Positions 1 through 8,768 of a stretch of DNA of 20,009 nt are shown here, in pieces. The notes beneath the pieces are model-generated. The model saw only the letters and a program-made list of their open reading frames with translations. It searched no databases and was not told the origin of the DNA. The DNA is from a virus, in the IMG/VR virus record IMGVR_UViG_3300024520_000614, positions 1-20,009 of that record. One strand, 5' to 3'. Numbering within the stretch: position 1 is the stretch's first letter; each line of letters begins with the position of its first letter. Both the position numbers and the translations under genes were made by a program.

Positions 1-55
1 TGGCTGTCTGTGACTTGCAGAGCTCTGCAAGGCTAAAATTTTTAGATAGTTTCAT
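1..55 (-). CDS. Endolysin, probable peptidase M15 type, N-terminal 18 codons only
   Basis: Reading the minus strand from an ATG at 55 gives MKLSKNFSLAELCKSQTA, after which the window ends. The pattern MKLSxNFxLxEL...S.TA is how many phage D-Ala-D-Ala carboxypeptidase-like (peptidase M15_3) endolysins begin, as I know that family; the zinc-binding residues would lie outside the window. The ATG directly follows the TAA of the XhlA-like gene (TAAATG), so the two are probably translated together as a lysis pair. What is seen is an open frame with a family-like N-terminus and a tight junction; the enzymatic role is inferred from these 18 residues and the neighbour. It would cleave peptidoglycan stem peptides at the end of infection. 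Confidence 0.6.
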   Translation of the reverse strand, partial: MKLSKNFSLAELCKSQTA

Positions 56-256
56 TTAAAATGTGAAGTGGCTCACCAAAGTATAGATTAAAAAGGCCAT
101 GCCAGCAATCAAAGCTCCAGTGCATGTGAGTAATATTTTCTCAAGTCTTTTTACTCGCTCTTCTATTGAATGAATTTTTTTATGTGTTAATTTTTGCATG
201 ATTCGGCAAAGCTTTTCATGCGATTCAATCTTTTGTAAAGCGTTTGATTTAGCCAT
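56..256 (-). CDS. XhlA/holin-like small membrane protein
   Basis: This 66-residue protein has a charged helical N-terminal half with the segment KIESHEKLCRIMQKL (residues 9-23) and a heptad-like stretch around IEERVKRLEKIL (31-42), followed by one hydrophobic segment of about 20 residues (41-60) and a very short tail. Phage XhlA-type haemolysin/holin accessory proteins commonly show this layout, with an ESHEK-like N-terminus, a coiled coil and one C-terminal membrane span. It probably sits in the inner membrane and helps form or regulate the lysis lesion. Its ATG overlaps the stop of the 1516-residue gene (TAATG), with AAGGAG just upstream, and its stop abuts the ATG of the probable endolysin. 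The lysis role is inferred from architecture and position; a small virion or membrane protein of other function is the alternative. Confidence 0.6.
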   Translation of the reverse strand: MAKSNALQKIESHEKLCRIMQKLTHKKIHSIEERVKRLEKILLTCTGALIAGMAFLIYTLVSHFTF

Positions 257-3200
257 TAGGTTCTCCTTGCAATTACTTTTTCTGTAGGAGATAGTAATGC
301 TTCTTCTGTTCCTGTCAAGTTGGTTTGTGGGTTTTTTGCACTTGCCATTTGCATATTATTTACCACGGGTTGAGGTGTTGGTTTTAATGGTGGTCCTTTA
401 GCTTGTTCTTCCCACCAAGGTTTATCGCTCATGGTTCCTTTGTCTATCGTTATACCTTTGTCCGGTTGCATCCATTCCTCAGCTTCTAAAGTCCAGTCAG
501 AGTTCAAAGGAGTATCAGCCATGATTTCATATAGGTTTCCTAATATTTCTAGTGTGGTTTCATCCAGTGGGTTAGCAATTCCATATTCTTCTGCCAACGT
601 TTGAAAAGATTCCTTCGCTCCTTCAGTAACTTTAAAAGGTTTGAATGTATTCTCTGTAATCATTTCATAATCTTTTAACTGATTTCTTTTATCAAACCAT
701 ACTCTTAATTCTTCATCACTGTAACCAAGCATCTTAGCAGCATCAATTTTTCTTCTCATCTTACTGTACTCTTCAAACTTTACTCTATTACCATAAATAA
801 ATTTTTTAATAATATCATTGGGATCTACTGGATCTCCAGTTCTTAATCCTTCGTACAACATTTTACTTGTTAGACGTTCATTCTGTAATATAAATTCATT
901 AATAAAAAACTGCATTTGTTTTTTAACATCGATCGGTGCAGGTCGTGCGCCAATGAATCCTAATAATTCATCAGGTACTTCGTATTCAACACCTTTCATA
1001 GTTTGATCCATAACAGCTGCATACAATCTTCTAACCTGAACCTGTGAGAAAGGAGCCATCGTTTTAGTTAAATGAATAATTGACTTTTGCATCTTTATTC
1101 CAAAGTCATCGAGTTCATTAAAGACTCTTACTCCGTGTCTAGTCTCACCTTTTCTCATAAATAGATCAGCTATTCCTCCCACCCAAATCGCTTCTGATAT
1201 AAATGGTTCAACTAATCGATGAGAAGCTCTTCCAAATCCATCGATTAAACGAGGGATTAAAGGTGAGTCTTTATCTTGCTCCACTGCATTGATGATAGCT
1301 TGCACGGGATTAACCATGGTATCATAAAAATATCCTCTACTAAAATCTATGTATTTATATTTACCATCTACATAAACAGGTAAGATGGTTGAATCTTTTG
1401 AGAACCATGGGACAAATTCTTTTAAAGCATTTAACTTATCTGTTGTGAAGCCATACGCTTGTTGAAAACCCCACACGGCTAGAGGACCTAGAGTTCCCCA
1501 AGCTACAGTCATTCCCATTAATCTTTCCCAACCCATACGAGCAAGTACTGGATCTTTAGTTTCTTTAATTGATTTAAGAGTCATATTACTACTGCCTCTT
1601 ATAATTTCTGAAGGCCATGATACGAAGTTTCCGACAGGTGCTCTTCTCATTCCTTTAATTAGATCAGATACATATGCATAGTTAGGAAGAAATTCTCTAA
1701 CATTTTGAGTTGCCATCTTTAATATTTCAACTGATTCAAAACTACCACCGGGCACTTGCTTCATTGTAATTTCACCAGCCTTGAAAGCATTTTTATAAGA
1801 TCTTCTAATTCTGTGAGACTCAGCTGCGAAGTTCCACATTTTCCAGAAGTCATCTTCCGCAACGTATAAATCTTGAGCTACCTTCATTCCTTTTCTAATT
1901 CCTCGTGTAATAAAATTCTTATCCATTTTCTTACCAACCCATTCAAAGAATCCACTTCTCTGAGTATCTTCAATAAGACCCATTAAGTCTCGGTAAGTAG
2001 CACTGGCATTAACCATCCCTTCATCTAATAAAAATCTATATAAAGATTGTCCACCTTCTTCAGTGAACTCGGACGCTGGAATTAATTTATCTGGATCCAT
2101 GGTATTAGCTCCCGGTCTAAATTTTCCAGGTGAAGAAGTATCACTTGCTACTTTTAAGCCAGGTCTATTTCTCCCGAAGAGTTGAGGTTGAGTAGTTCTA
2201 TAAGCTGTTCTAAAAGCTTTAGCCATCTGAACAGGATTAATAAAAATATTTCCAGTAGCAATGGTTGTCACTGCTCCTGATGCAAAGTTTCTACCATGAG
2301 TGAACGGACCTAATACTGTTTTACCAGCTTGAACCATTCCTTTAGGAATCAATACTGCAATCTGATACCACAATGGCATTACTTTTTTATCTAATGCTAC
2401 GTTCGCTCCGAATTTTAATCCATGTGCTATCTCTTCAGTAGTGAACATTCCATTTAAAGGAACTGTGTATGCTTCTTCTGCAATTGCTTGCGGTAATTTT
2501 AAGGGAGCTTCAACAATTTTTTTACTAGATTTAATAGTATTAAAAGCTTTAAAAGCTTCATTATAACTTGGATAAACTAATGCTCGTTCGCCTCTTTTAA
2601 TCATGGCATCAGAGTCTATTTTCATTTTGTTATAGAATCTGTCTCTGGATGCAATGCTTGCAAGGTCTGTTGTTACATTAGCTATAATAGTGTTGGCATT
2701 TTCATAGCTACCAAATAATTTTTTAAAAGCTTTTAAGTCTGATTCTTTTTGAATTAATCCACCCTTTTTATCAGCTGTAAATTTACCTCCGGTAATATTC
2801 TCTGAGATATTTTTAGTCATCAATGCTTTATCCTTAGCCCATCCTTGAGCTTCAAATTTAAATACAGGGGAAGCGGTTGCTGGATCTAATCTTACGTTTT
2901 TTATAATAGTATCTACAGCTAATTGTGCTTGTGTCTTTGTCATTTTTGCATCATTAGCTACAGCGTTACGTATAAAAATTTCTGCTACTTCATCTCTTAT
3001 GTCTGAAGCTACAGCGTATTCATCAATAGGTTTAAGAGAACTCTCCTTAAATATTTTATACTGTGCACTTAGAGTATTTTTAATTCTATCATTCATCATT
3101 TTAACAAACTCTTTAGTAGCTACATTTAAATTACCACCTTTAACGATGTTATTTAAAAACTCTGCCCATGATCCGTGAACATTGCTTAGTTCATCTATTA

Positions 3201-4806
3201 ACTTAAGTGCATCTTTTTCTGGAATGTTTAGTTTCTTAGTTAAAGTTTCATAAAATTTATTAATGGATTTAGAATCAAATCCTTTTACTACTACCTTTCC
3301 ATTCTTAACTCCTAGCTTTCCTTCTTTAATAGTGTCCACTATTAAATTAGATAAGTCATCGGTTAAGCCTGAAGAGTTAGCTCCTTTTTGTGTATACTTA
3401 GAAATTCTTTTTATAACCTGGTCAAAGTTTCTTAAGTAATCAGTGGATAAAGATTGTGCTGAAGCTTCTTTTCCATGCAGTCTTTGCATTGCTTGAAACT
3501 GTTCTTCAGGATAAACACTTCTTGCTCTTAGTTTACCTGCAAAATATTTATCTACAAATCTTTCGAATGCATCATTACTATAGGCTAAATTTTTTCCTTG
3601 ATTTTTAATTAGTTTTCCCACGTATCCTAATCCCATTACGGTTGGGATTATAGGAAAGCCCATCTCTCCACCAAACTTTAATTTATTATAAAGCATTCTT
3701 GTGGCATCCGATTTAGCTGTCCCTCTTTTATCTCTGTCTAAGGCTGTGTAATCTCCTGCATCAAAAAACCAATCACCAAAAGTTCCAATCTCTTCTGCAT
3801 CATAAACCAGGGCTCCTGAAACTCCACCCCCTACTAGTAGAGAAACAAATTTCTGTTTACGAGATAATTTATTTAACTCCATTGCTTTTTTAGCTGAGGT
3901 ATAAGCATTAGTGTTGCCTGCTGTTCTTACATACTTACCATTCTTAATAGCATCAATAGCTTTGTTCGTGATCCGTGAAGCGGAATCTGTGTACTTCATA
4001 GCTTTATTTCCTACAACCTTCCAACCTCCTAACATTTGAACCATAAATTCCGTGATATGACCTATGGCTGTTTCATGTGCTTTGTCTTCTCCGTATGCCA
4101 TCATTTGTCCAAAGAAAGTTTTATCAAACCACTGTTCAAGTTTAGCTACGTTACTTTGATCCACGGGGATACCTTCTTCTCCCGCCCAGTCTTTGATCAT
4201 GGCAGTTATATTAGCCCAGCCGTATGGAATTTTTATTGCACCAGACAGAAGGGCTCCTGTTACTGATTCTGTGATACCTATTTCACTTTCAAATGGATCA
4301 GGAGTGTCACCATCACTTTCCCACCAGTTTTCTATTTTTTTATTGTCACCAGAACCAGTCATACTGGCTAGTTGTACATGTTCTTTTAAATCTTTTTCCC
4401 CGTATTCAGTTTCTAAAGTTTTACCTAAGAATCTTTTTTGATTTTCATTTAAATCTTCTGGCCAGATTGTATCCCCTGTTTTCCAGTCAATAGTAGTACC
4501 TTTTAGAAGACCTTTATTTTCTTCAACCCATTCTCTTAAACTTTGAGGTTTCCAATTAGGGTCCTCAAGTTTTTTAGCTTCATGGTATTTTTCTTTACCG
4601 TGTTTTTTTAAATATTTATATTCACGAAGAGTTTTAAAGGCTGCGTCTAACCCTTCTTTAATATTGCTTGCTCTTCGAATAGCATTCTCTTCTGCTTCTT
4701 CAGCTTTATCTAATTCCTCTTGTTCAAACCAAGCTTTTTTCTCTTCTTCTTTCTTAGTTTCTTTATCTTCTTCGATAAGTTTACGAGGGTCAAATCCAAA
4801 TGGCAT
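256..4806 (-). CDS. Very large internal virion / ejection-type protein (1516 aa)
   Basis: This is the largest gene of the window. The first 50 residues are strongly charged and helical (runs of E and K at 12-40). The body is mostly alpha-helical in composition, rich in K, E and A. Hydrophobic or glycine-rich stretches lie near residues 321-335, 382-400, about 820-860, and about 1092-1120 (LMGMTVAWGTLGPLAVWGF). The C-terminal ~100 residues are acidic, with proline-rich spacers. I see no clear catalytic motif. Podoviruses usually carry one very large protein late in the virion operon that is stored in the capsid and ejected into the cell envelope (T7 gp16 is the model). Size, position just before lysis and membrane-like patches fit that role, but this is inference, not homology. 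The start has a strong GGAGGAG site, which overlaps the TAG of the preceding gene. Confidence 0.6.
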   Translation of the reverse strand: MPFGFDPRKLIEEDKETKKEEEKKAWFEQEELDKAEEAEENAIRRASNIKEGLDAAFKTLREYKYLKKHGKEKYHEAKKLEDPNWKPQSLREWVEENKGLLKGTTIDWKTGDTIWPEDLNENQKRFLGKTLETEYGEKDLKEHVQLASMTGSGDNKKIENWWESDGDTPDPFESEIGITESVTGALLSGAIKIPYGWANITAMIKDWAGEEGIPVDQSNVAKLEQWFDKTFFGQMMAYGEDKAHETAIGHITEFMVQMLGGWKVVGNKAMKYTDSASRITNKAIDAIKNGKYVRTAGNTNAYTSAKKAMELNKLSRKQKFVSLLVGGGVSGALVYDAEEIGTFGDWFFDAGDYTALDRDKRGTAKSDATRMLYNKLKFGGEMGFPIIPTVMGLGYVGKLIKNQGKNLAYSNDAFERFVDKYFAGKLRARSVYPEEQFQAMQRLHGKEASAQSLSTDYLRNFDQVIKRISKYTQKGANSSGLTDDLSNLIVDTIKEGKLGVKNGKVVVKGFDSKSINKFYETLTKKLNIPEKDALKLIDELSNVHGSWAEFLNNIVKGGNLNVATKEFVKMMNDRIKNTLSAQYKIFKESSLKPIDEYAVASDIRDEVAEIFIRNAVANDAKMTKTQAQLAVDTIIKNVRLDPATASPVFKFEAQGWAKDKALMTKNISENITGGKFTADKKGGLIQKESDLKAFKKLFGSYENANTIIANVTTDLASIASRDRFYNKMKIDSDAMIKRGERALVYPSYNEAFKAFNTIKSSKKIVEAPLKLPQAIAEEAYTVPLNGMFTTEEIAHGLKFGANVALDKKVMPLWYQIAVLIPKGMVQAGKTVLGPFTHGRNFASGAVTTIATGNIFINPVQMAKAFRTAYRTTQPQLFGRNRPGLKVASDTSSPGKFRPGANTMDPDKLIPASEFTEEGGQSLYRFLLDEGMVNASATYRDLMGLIEDTQRSGFFEWVGKKMDKNFITRGIRKGMKVAQDLYVAEDDFWKMWNFAAESHRIRRSYKNAFKAGEITMKQVPGGSFESVEILKMATQNVREFLPNYAYVSDLIKGMRRAPVGNFVSWPSEIIRGSSNMTLKSIKETKDPVLARMGWERLMGMTVAWGTLGPLAVWGFQQAYGFTTDKLNALKEFVPWFSKDSTILPVYVDGKYKYIDFSRGYFYDTMVNPVQAIINAVEQDKDSPLIPRLIDGFGRASHRLVEPFISEAIWVGGIADLFMRKGETRHGVRVFNELDDFGIKMQKSIIHLTKTMAPFSQVQVRRLYAAVMDQTMKGVEYEVPDELLGFIGARPAPIDVKKQMQFFINEFILQNERLTSKMLYEGLRTGDPVDPNDIIKKFIYGNRVKFEEYSKMRRKIDAAKMLGYSDEELRVWFDKRNQLKDYEMITENTFKPFKVTEGAKESFQTLAEEYGIANPLDETTLEILGNLYEIMADTPLNSDWTLEAEEWMQPDKGITIDKGTMSDKPWWEEQAKGPPLKPTPQPVVNNMQMASAKNPQTNLTGTEEALLSPTEKVIARRT

Positions 4807-4814
4807 TTCTCCTC

Positions 4815-5699
4815 CTACTCTGCGTTAATATCTTCTACGACCTCTAAGAAGGTTCCCATTACTCTAAAAAGTTTACCGGTTCTATAGTCAAAAATAATTT
4901 TGCCTTTGTAAGGACCCCATTTGTTGATACCATTTTGACTTAATTTATATTTTATAATTTCACCATTTTCAATTTGAGTTGGACCTCCTTGAGCGTTTTG
5001 ATCAATATCCAGATCACTAAACCATACCTTGCTAGATAAGTCAGCTGCGCCAGCTTCACCTAGCTGTTCACCATACCCTCCAGTTTCCATTTTGTATAAG
5101 TGGTTTGCAATTGCTCTAACTGCGGAAGCCGGTGGCTTGTTAACTTGATTCATTAAATAAGTTTCATAGAAATTAATTCTCTCTTCAACTGCTTCGCCTG
5201 GTCTAATGTGTCCTGATTTACTATACTCCATGGTATCCCATACTGCTTTAGCTGAGTCTTCGTAAGAAGAACCTGGGTGAGTTCTCATGTGAAGTTGAAT
5301 TTTTTCTTCCATAGAACTAAGGTCGTCATCGTCTAATCCTTTTACTAAGTCAGCTACTAAACCTCTTTGCCCTTGAGCTCCTTGATATTCAATTGCTTGT
5401 TCTTGGGCTCTGGACTTTTGAAATTGTCCGAAAGGTTCTTGAGCTTGTTTCGCTGCTGTTTGAAATATGTTTCCAGTAGGTTCATTACCCACCATGTTTA
5501 AACCAAAATTAATTAAAAAATCATTAACACTAGAACTTCTTGGTGCTTTAGGTTGAGGAGCTAGTTTATTAATTAAATTTAATTGACTTCTTATTTTAGC
5601 TAAGTCTCCATCTTTATATCCTTGTCTAAGTCCAGACGTAATACCTCCGGCACTACCGCCTCTTCTAAACATTGGTCTTTTTAAAGTTTGATTGAACAT
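4815..5699 (-). CDS. Putative internal virion protein with FRRGGS N-terminus
   Basis: This 294-residue protein begins with a basic, glycine-rich tract (residues 7-30, including KRPMFRRGGSAGGITSGL) that I recognise from uncultured marine phage virion-region proteins. A helical middle is rich in Q and A (about 70-115), with acidic segments, and the C-terminus (about 235-290) looks like beta strands (IIKYKL, GKIIFDYRTGKLFRVMG). The mixture suggests a short N-terminal linear motif joined to a separate folded C-terminal domain. It sits between the Q/A-rich protein and the 1516-residue protein, in the same operon, which suggests a component of the ejected internal complex. Its ATG overlaps the previous stop (TAATG). 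The function is not established by sequence; I infer only that it belongs to the virion. Confidence 0.55.
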   Translation of the reverse strand: MFNQTLKRPMFRRGGSAGGITSGLRQGYKDGDLAKIRSQLNLINKLAPQPKAPRSSSVNDFLINFGLNMVGNEPTGNIFQTAAKQAQEPFGQFQKSRAQEQAIEYQGAQGQRGLVADLVKGLDDDDLSSMEEKIQLHMRTHPGSSYEDSAKAVWDTMEYSKSGHIRPGEAVEERINFYETYLMNQVNKPPASAVRAIANHLYKMETGGYGEQLGEAGAADLSSKVWFSDLDIDQNAQGGPTQIENGEIIKYKLSQNGINKWGPYKGKIIFDYRTGKLFRVMGTFLEVVEDINAE

Positions 5700-6535
5700 T
5701 ATTTACCCCAGTTAAATCCCGTTGGAAATGATGCACTACCTTGCCCCTGCATGTTTCCATAAATACCTGACAGTACAGCTCCTGTTCCCAACGCAGTTTG
5801 CAACGGTGTCGGGTTTGGTGTGACTGATGATTGATATTGGCCTGGTGCTCCAGATGCAATGCTCGCGATACCTTGACCTTGATAACCTAATCTTTCGTAA
5901 GGTTCATAAGCTTCAAGTCTATTTTGTTCTCTTTGTGCATCTAGTTGAGCTTGAGCTTGGGCTTGTTGAGTCGCGCCCATTGACCCTAAACCTGCTACGT
6001 CCGCTCTTTGCATTCCTGGTACAGCTCCAGCTAATTGCATTTGATTCAAGTATGCTTGCTGTGCTCCTTTTTGAGCTTGACCAAAACCTTGCTGTTGTAA
6101 GCCGGCCATTAGTAAAGCTCTATTCATATCTGATTTGTTTTGATACTGTGATCTCATAACGCCTTCACGTCCTCCACCTAAGTTTCCAGACTTGGTTGCA
6201 AGATCAGCTATTCCTAAAATTCCTCTTTGTGCTTGATCATCATATTCTTGCATAGTGGTATCGATAACATCTTGTTGATACGGAGACATGAAAGCCGATT
6301 GACTTCCAGGTCCAGTATAAGCTGATGCCTGAGTAATGTAAGGTTGATAAGCACCAATACCTTGACCAGCTAATGTATAAGCATCTTGTTGATATTGATC
6401 TTGACCTGCAACTTGTGGTGCAAATTTTGCCGTGTCTAACGGCGCTGCCGTCATTGCCGTTAATTGTTTTCCATAATCCTTTTGTAAATCTTCCACATAT
6501 TGTGGTGGAAGTGTTTGTTGTTGTTGTATTGCCAT
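5699..6535 (-). CDS. Gln/Ala-rich virion protein, probable ejection or tail-associated protein
   Basis: This 278-residue protein is poor in charge and very rich in Q, A and G. Its recognisable core is residues 84-160: SPYQQDVIDTTMQEYDDQA, then GNLGGGREGVMRSQY and NRALLMAGLQQQGFGQA. The YQQxVIDTT...GGGRE...L.QGF pattern is, to my knowledge, widespread in podovirus late operons next to other internal virion proteins and has no defined biochemical activity. A long helical Q/A tract (about 150-210) could form a coiled coil. It starts with an MAIQQQQ run. The gene shares TAATG junctions with both neighbours, so it is probably made in fixed ratio with them. Ejection protein is the favoured reading; a tail or head-completion protein is possible. 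Confidence 0.55.
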   Translation of the reverse strand: MAIQQQQTLPPQYVEDLQKDYGKQLTAMTAAPLDTAKFAPQVAGQDQYQQDAYTLAGQGIGAYQPYITQASAYTGPGSQSAFMSPYQQDVIDTTMQEYDDQAQRGILGIADLATKSGNLGGGREGVMRSQYQNKSDMNRALLMAGLQQQGFGQAQKGAQQAYLNQMQLAGAVPGMQRADVAGLGSMGATQQAQAQAQLDAQREQNRLEAYEPYERLGYQGQGIASIASGAPGQYQSSVTPNPTPLQTALGTGAVLSGIYGNMQGQGSASFPTGFNWGK

Positions 6536-8178
6536 TATACTACCTCGCTTAATCTCTCTGATACACCAAACATCTCTTGAGCGCCAGATAAACCTTGCGT
6601 CTCTTCAGATATTTGTCCACCTTGTTCTAAATTTTTCATTATGTTTTCCATTATTTCTGCGCCTTTGTCAATGTCTCCATCGCCTGCGCCTCTTACAGCA
6701 TCCGCTGTAAATACAAATTCATTTTTACTTAATCTTGCTGGAACGTCATCAGCTTTTTCTTCTCCACCTAATGGCACAAAGCCACCGTCGTTTCTATAAT
6801 CTTTTTCCATACCACCTAGATCCATTAAGCCACCTTCAGCCATGTACATTTGACCCACATCACCTTGACGATATAGATCTGCTCTTTTCATAGTGTCAGT
6901 AATGCCACCCATTTTATCTTGCGTAGAAGTTTTTCTTGCATCTTCCATAGTGTAATCTGATGGAACAGATTGACCACCTGAATAGTAACCTATTCTTCCA
7001 CCTTGAGCTTTGCCTGCTCTAGCCTGTGCTGCAAAATCTTCCAATGACATTGGTTGAAGCCCCATTTCTTCCATTTCAAAAACATATTTATCATATTCTT
7101 CTTGTAACAATGGATCAATACCTCCACCACCTTGATAACCAATTCTTCCACCTTGAGCCATAAGGTCCATGTTCTTAGATGCTTTACTTCCTAAGAAAGG
7201 ATATTTAATTCTAATCGCTGCTAATTTTTCACCACTTGGATCTTTGAATGCTTCAATAACTTCTGCTCTTATGCCTTCAATATCCATTCCTTCTCCTCTT
7301 GAGATATCATCTAAAGAATCTTTGCCTGGATGTTTTTTTGTATACAATCCTGCTGCTGTGGATGCACCTAGAATACCTAATACTGCTTTATTGTCTAAAC
7401 CAAATTTTGCTATTTTTTTTAATATACCACCTGTAGTTTTAGTACCTCCAGCTGTTTCTTTTATTTTGTCAACTACTGTTGAACCTATGTTTTCTCCTGG
7501 ATGAATATCTGTAGGATATTTTGATGGAGTAGATTTATTAAACATCTTTCCTAGGCCTCCACTTTTTTGCATTGGGTTACTAAAATATTTTGTTAATCCA
7601 CTTCCCATATTATTCATTCCGGTTCTTGGATCAAACCCTGTTTGTAAATTTCCTAGTCCCCCACCAATACCTCTAGCTAATTGACCACCACCATAAGTCA
7701 TCAGTCCTGATTTAAGACCTCTACTTATACTTCCATGTTGATCAAAGCCTCCAAGACCTGACATTAAACCACCAGCGAGCGGATTAAACGGTGCAACAAA
7801 TGGTGCTGCCATACTAGCAACCTGTGCTACTTCATTCGGTATTAATTTTCTTAATCGTTTTTTTATAGAACTTCCAAGACCATAACGTCTTCTTCCACCG
7901 AGACCGGCGATCCCACCATAAGCCATGGGTTGTTCTTGTTGAGCTTGTTCTTGTTGCAACTGAGCTAGAATTTGTTTCCATGCTCCGCTTGTATAAAATT
8001 GTTCAAAAGTTATGAATTGGGCTTGCTGTTCAGGACCTAAAGATTCCCAAATCTGTTGAGCCATCTTTCGTTCTTGCCCATTTTCAGGAACCTGTCTTTG
8101 GATATCTCCTTCACCATATTTAATGCTTGGAGCGCCTGCTTCTATTGTGTCTGATATTTGTAAATCTGTTATAGCCAT
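6535..8178 (-). CDS. Putative virion protein with GGRIGY motifs and C-terminal DDVPARLS domain
   Basis: This 547-residue protein is modular. Residues 1-85 are helical and Q-rich. Then come MAYGGIAGL (85-93), a basic patch RRRYGLGSSIKKRLRKL (96-112) and a long Gly/Ala/Met region with hydrophobic stretches (115-175 and 250-285) that could contact membranes. AQGGRIGY occurs twice (341-348 and 391-398), flanking an acidic helical spacer with EEYDKYVFEMEEMG and PMSLEDFAAQARAG. The C-terminal part has EGGLMDLGG and GGFVPLGG, followed by DDVPARLSKNEFVFTADAVRGAG (478-500), a sequence I know from many marine phage virion-region proteins. Its role is unknown; storage in the capsid or ejection is plausible. 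No good Shine-Dalgarno sequence is visible before the ATG, unlike most neighbours. Its stop overlaps the next start (TAATG). Confidence 0.55.
   Translation of the reverse strand: MAITDLQISDTIEAGAPSIKYGEGDIQRQVPENGQERKMAQQIWESLGPEQQAQFITFEQFYTSGAWKQILAQLQQEQAQQEQPMAYGGIAGLGGRRRYGLGSSIKKRLRKLIPNEVAQVASMAAPFVAPFNPLAGGLMSGLGGFDQHGSISRGLKSGLMTYGGGQLARGIGGGLGNLQTGFDPRTGMNNMGSGLTKYFSNPMQKSGGLGKMFNKSTPSKYPTDIHPGENIGSTVVDKIKETAGGTKTTGGILKKIAKFGLDNKAVLGILGASTAAGLYTKKHPGKDSLDDISRGEGMDIEGIRAEVIEAFKDPSGEKLAAIRIKYPFLGSKASKNMDLMAQGGRIGYQGGGGIDPLLQEEYDKYVFEMEEMGLQPMSLEDFAAQARAGKAQGGRIGYYSGGQSVPSDYTMEDARKTSTQDKMGGITDTMKRADLYRQGDVGQMYMAEGGLMDLGGMEKDYRNDGGFVPLGGEEKADDVPARLSKNEFVFTADAVRGAGDGDIDKGAEIMENIMKNLEQGGQISEETQGLSGAQEMFGVSERLSEVV
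6992..7158 (-). repeat. Duplicated GGRIGY coding motif flanking a 50-residue spacer
   Basis: A 17-base sequence (attcttccaccttgagc on the plus strand) is found at 6992-7008 and again at 7142-7158, exactly 150 bases apart. Both copies are in frame and encode AQGGRI. They bracket an acidic helical segment of the 547-residue protein. This could mark an inserted or duplicated cassette, because the motif plus spacer looks like a self-contained module. Confidence 0.6.
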
Positions 8179-8232
8179 ATTTATATGTGTATTAAGTGTT
8201 AAAGAGCAGGTATTTCTCCCGATGATTTCATA

Positions 8233-8433
8233 CTACTTTGTTTTTGCAAACAAATCAAGTGTTGGCATGATAACATGCACATCTCTTCGCACATCCTCCG
8301 CCGGAATATCAGCTGCTTTTAAAGCTGCTTCATCCGCATACACTTCTCCTGTTTTCTTATTAGAAATTGTTGTTTTTATTTCAGCCGGCTCAATGACTGG
8401 TACTTCTACGTTATTAATGATTGTTGTTTTCAT
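8233..8433 (-). CDS. Conserved-looking 66-aa protein of unknown function
   Basis: This small protein reads MKTTIINNVEVPVIEPAEIK at the start, has an acidic, alanine-rich middle (residues 29-50) and ends DVHVIMPTLDLFAKTK. It has no membrane segment, no cysteines and no motif I can tie to an activity. I consider it a real gene because its ATG shares one base with the preceding stop (TAATG), an SD-like GAGGT lies upstream, and it lies in the gapless minus-strand gene chain. It is followed by a 54-base gap before the next gene, one of the few gaps in the region. A short virion or chaperone-like protein is possible, but no function is assigned. Confidence 0.6.
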   Translation of the reverse strand: MKTTIINNVEVPVIEPAEIKTTISNKKTGEVYADEAALKAADIPAEDVRRDVHVIMPTLDLFAKTK

Positions 8434-8768
8434 TATGTTGTTACCTCTTTCTTAATGTTTAGATAGCTAACTCCAAAATCAAAAGAGTCTGCGCTACCTG
8501 CTTTAATGGTAAGGGTCTTACCCCCTACTACTATTAGCGGTTGGGTTAATAATTCTACTGTTGTATTTGCCGTTAAAGCTGCTGTTTTAATAGCTGTAAT
8601 AGCATTATTAGTAACAGTTACACTAGGCGTCCCAGCTGATGTAACAAGAATAGATTTAATAACATAGGTTTCACTAACTAAAGGATTGCCCGCACCAAAA
8701 GGATTAAGTTCCGCATTGGTAGTATCATTATCTATTCCTACAAAGTCGTATTGGTTTACTACTGCCAT
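8433..8768 (-). CDS. Small beta-rich virion/decoration-like protein (111 aa)
   Basis: This 111-residue protein has almost the composition of a beta sandwich: short alternating hydrophobic strands rich in T, V and S, with no cysteine and few charges. Its second half (KSILVTSAGTPSVTV ... TLTIKAGSADSFDFGVSYLNI) follows the same strand order and C-terminal motif as the 121-residue protein at 15708-16073 (VNTILIANV ... LLAVTAGTASDLAWSVSYEEM). I therefore regard the two as probable distant paralogues. Small proteins of this sort in phage late operons often decorate the capsid or attach to tail fibers; that role is inferred. It has TAATG junctions on both sides, with the 54-residue gene upstream and the 66-residue gene downstream. 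Confidence 0.6.
   Translation of the reverse strand: MAVVNQYDFVGIDNDTTNAELNPFGAGNPLVSETYVIKSILVTSAGTPSVTVTNNAITAIKTAALTANTTVELLTQPLIVVGGKTLTIKAGSADSFDFGVSYLNIKKEVTT

Noticed and set aside
14-31. 18-bp perfect palindrome cttgcagagctctgcaag near the left edge
   Set aside because: It lies inside the first codons of the probable endolysin (SLAELCKS), has no loop and no T-run, so a terminator or operator role is not supported; likely chance.
818-4493. Plus-strand open frames of 62 to 82 codons within the giant protein gene
   Set aside because: They are antisense to a long coding frame, have no good ribosome binding sites and encode cysteine- and phenylalanine-rich nonsense-like sequence.
5665-5859. 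64-codon minus-strand frame overlapping two virion genes
   Set aside because: It is out of frame with both well-supported genes, has a low-quality start and no conserved features.
8179-8232. 54-base gap as a promoter region before the 547-residue protein
   Set aside because: A TTAACA and a TATAAA are present on the minus strand but only 11 bases apart, and no stable hairpin with a T-run is visible; nothing supportable.
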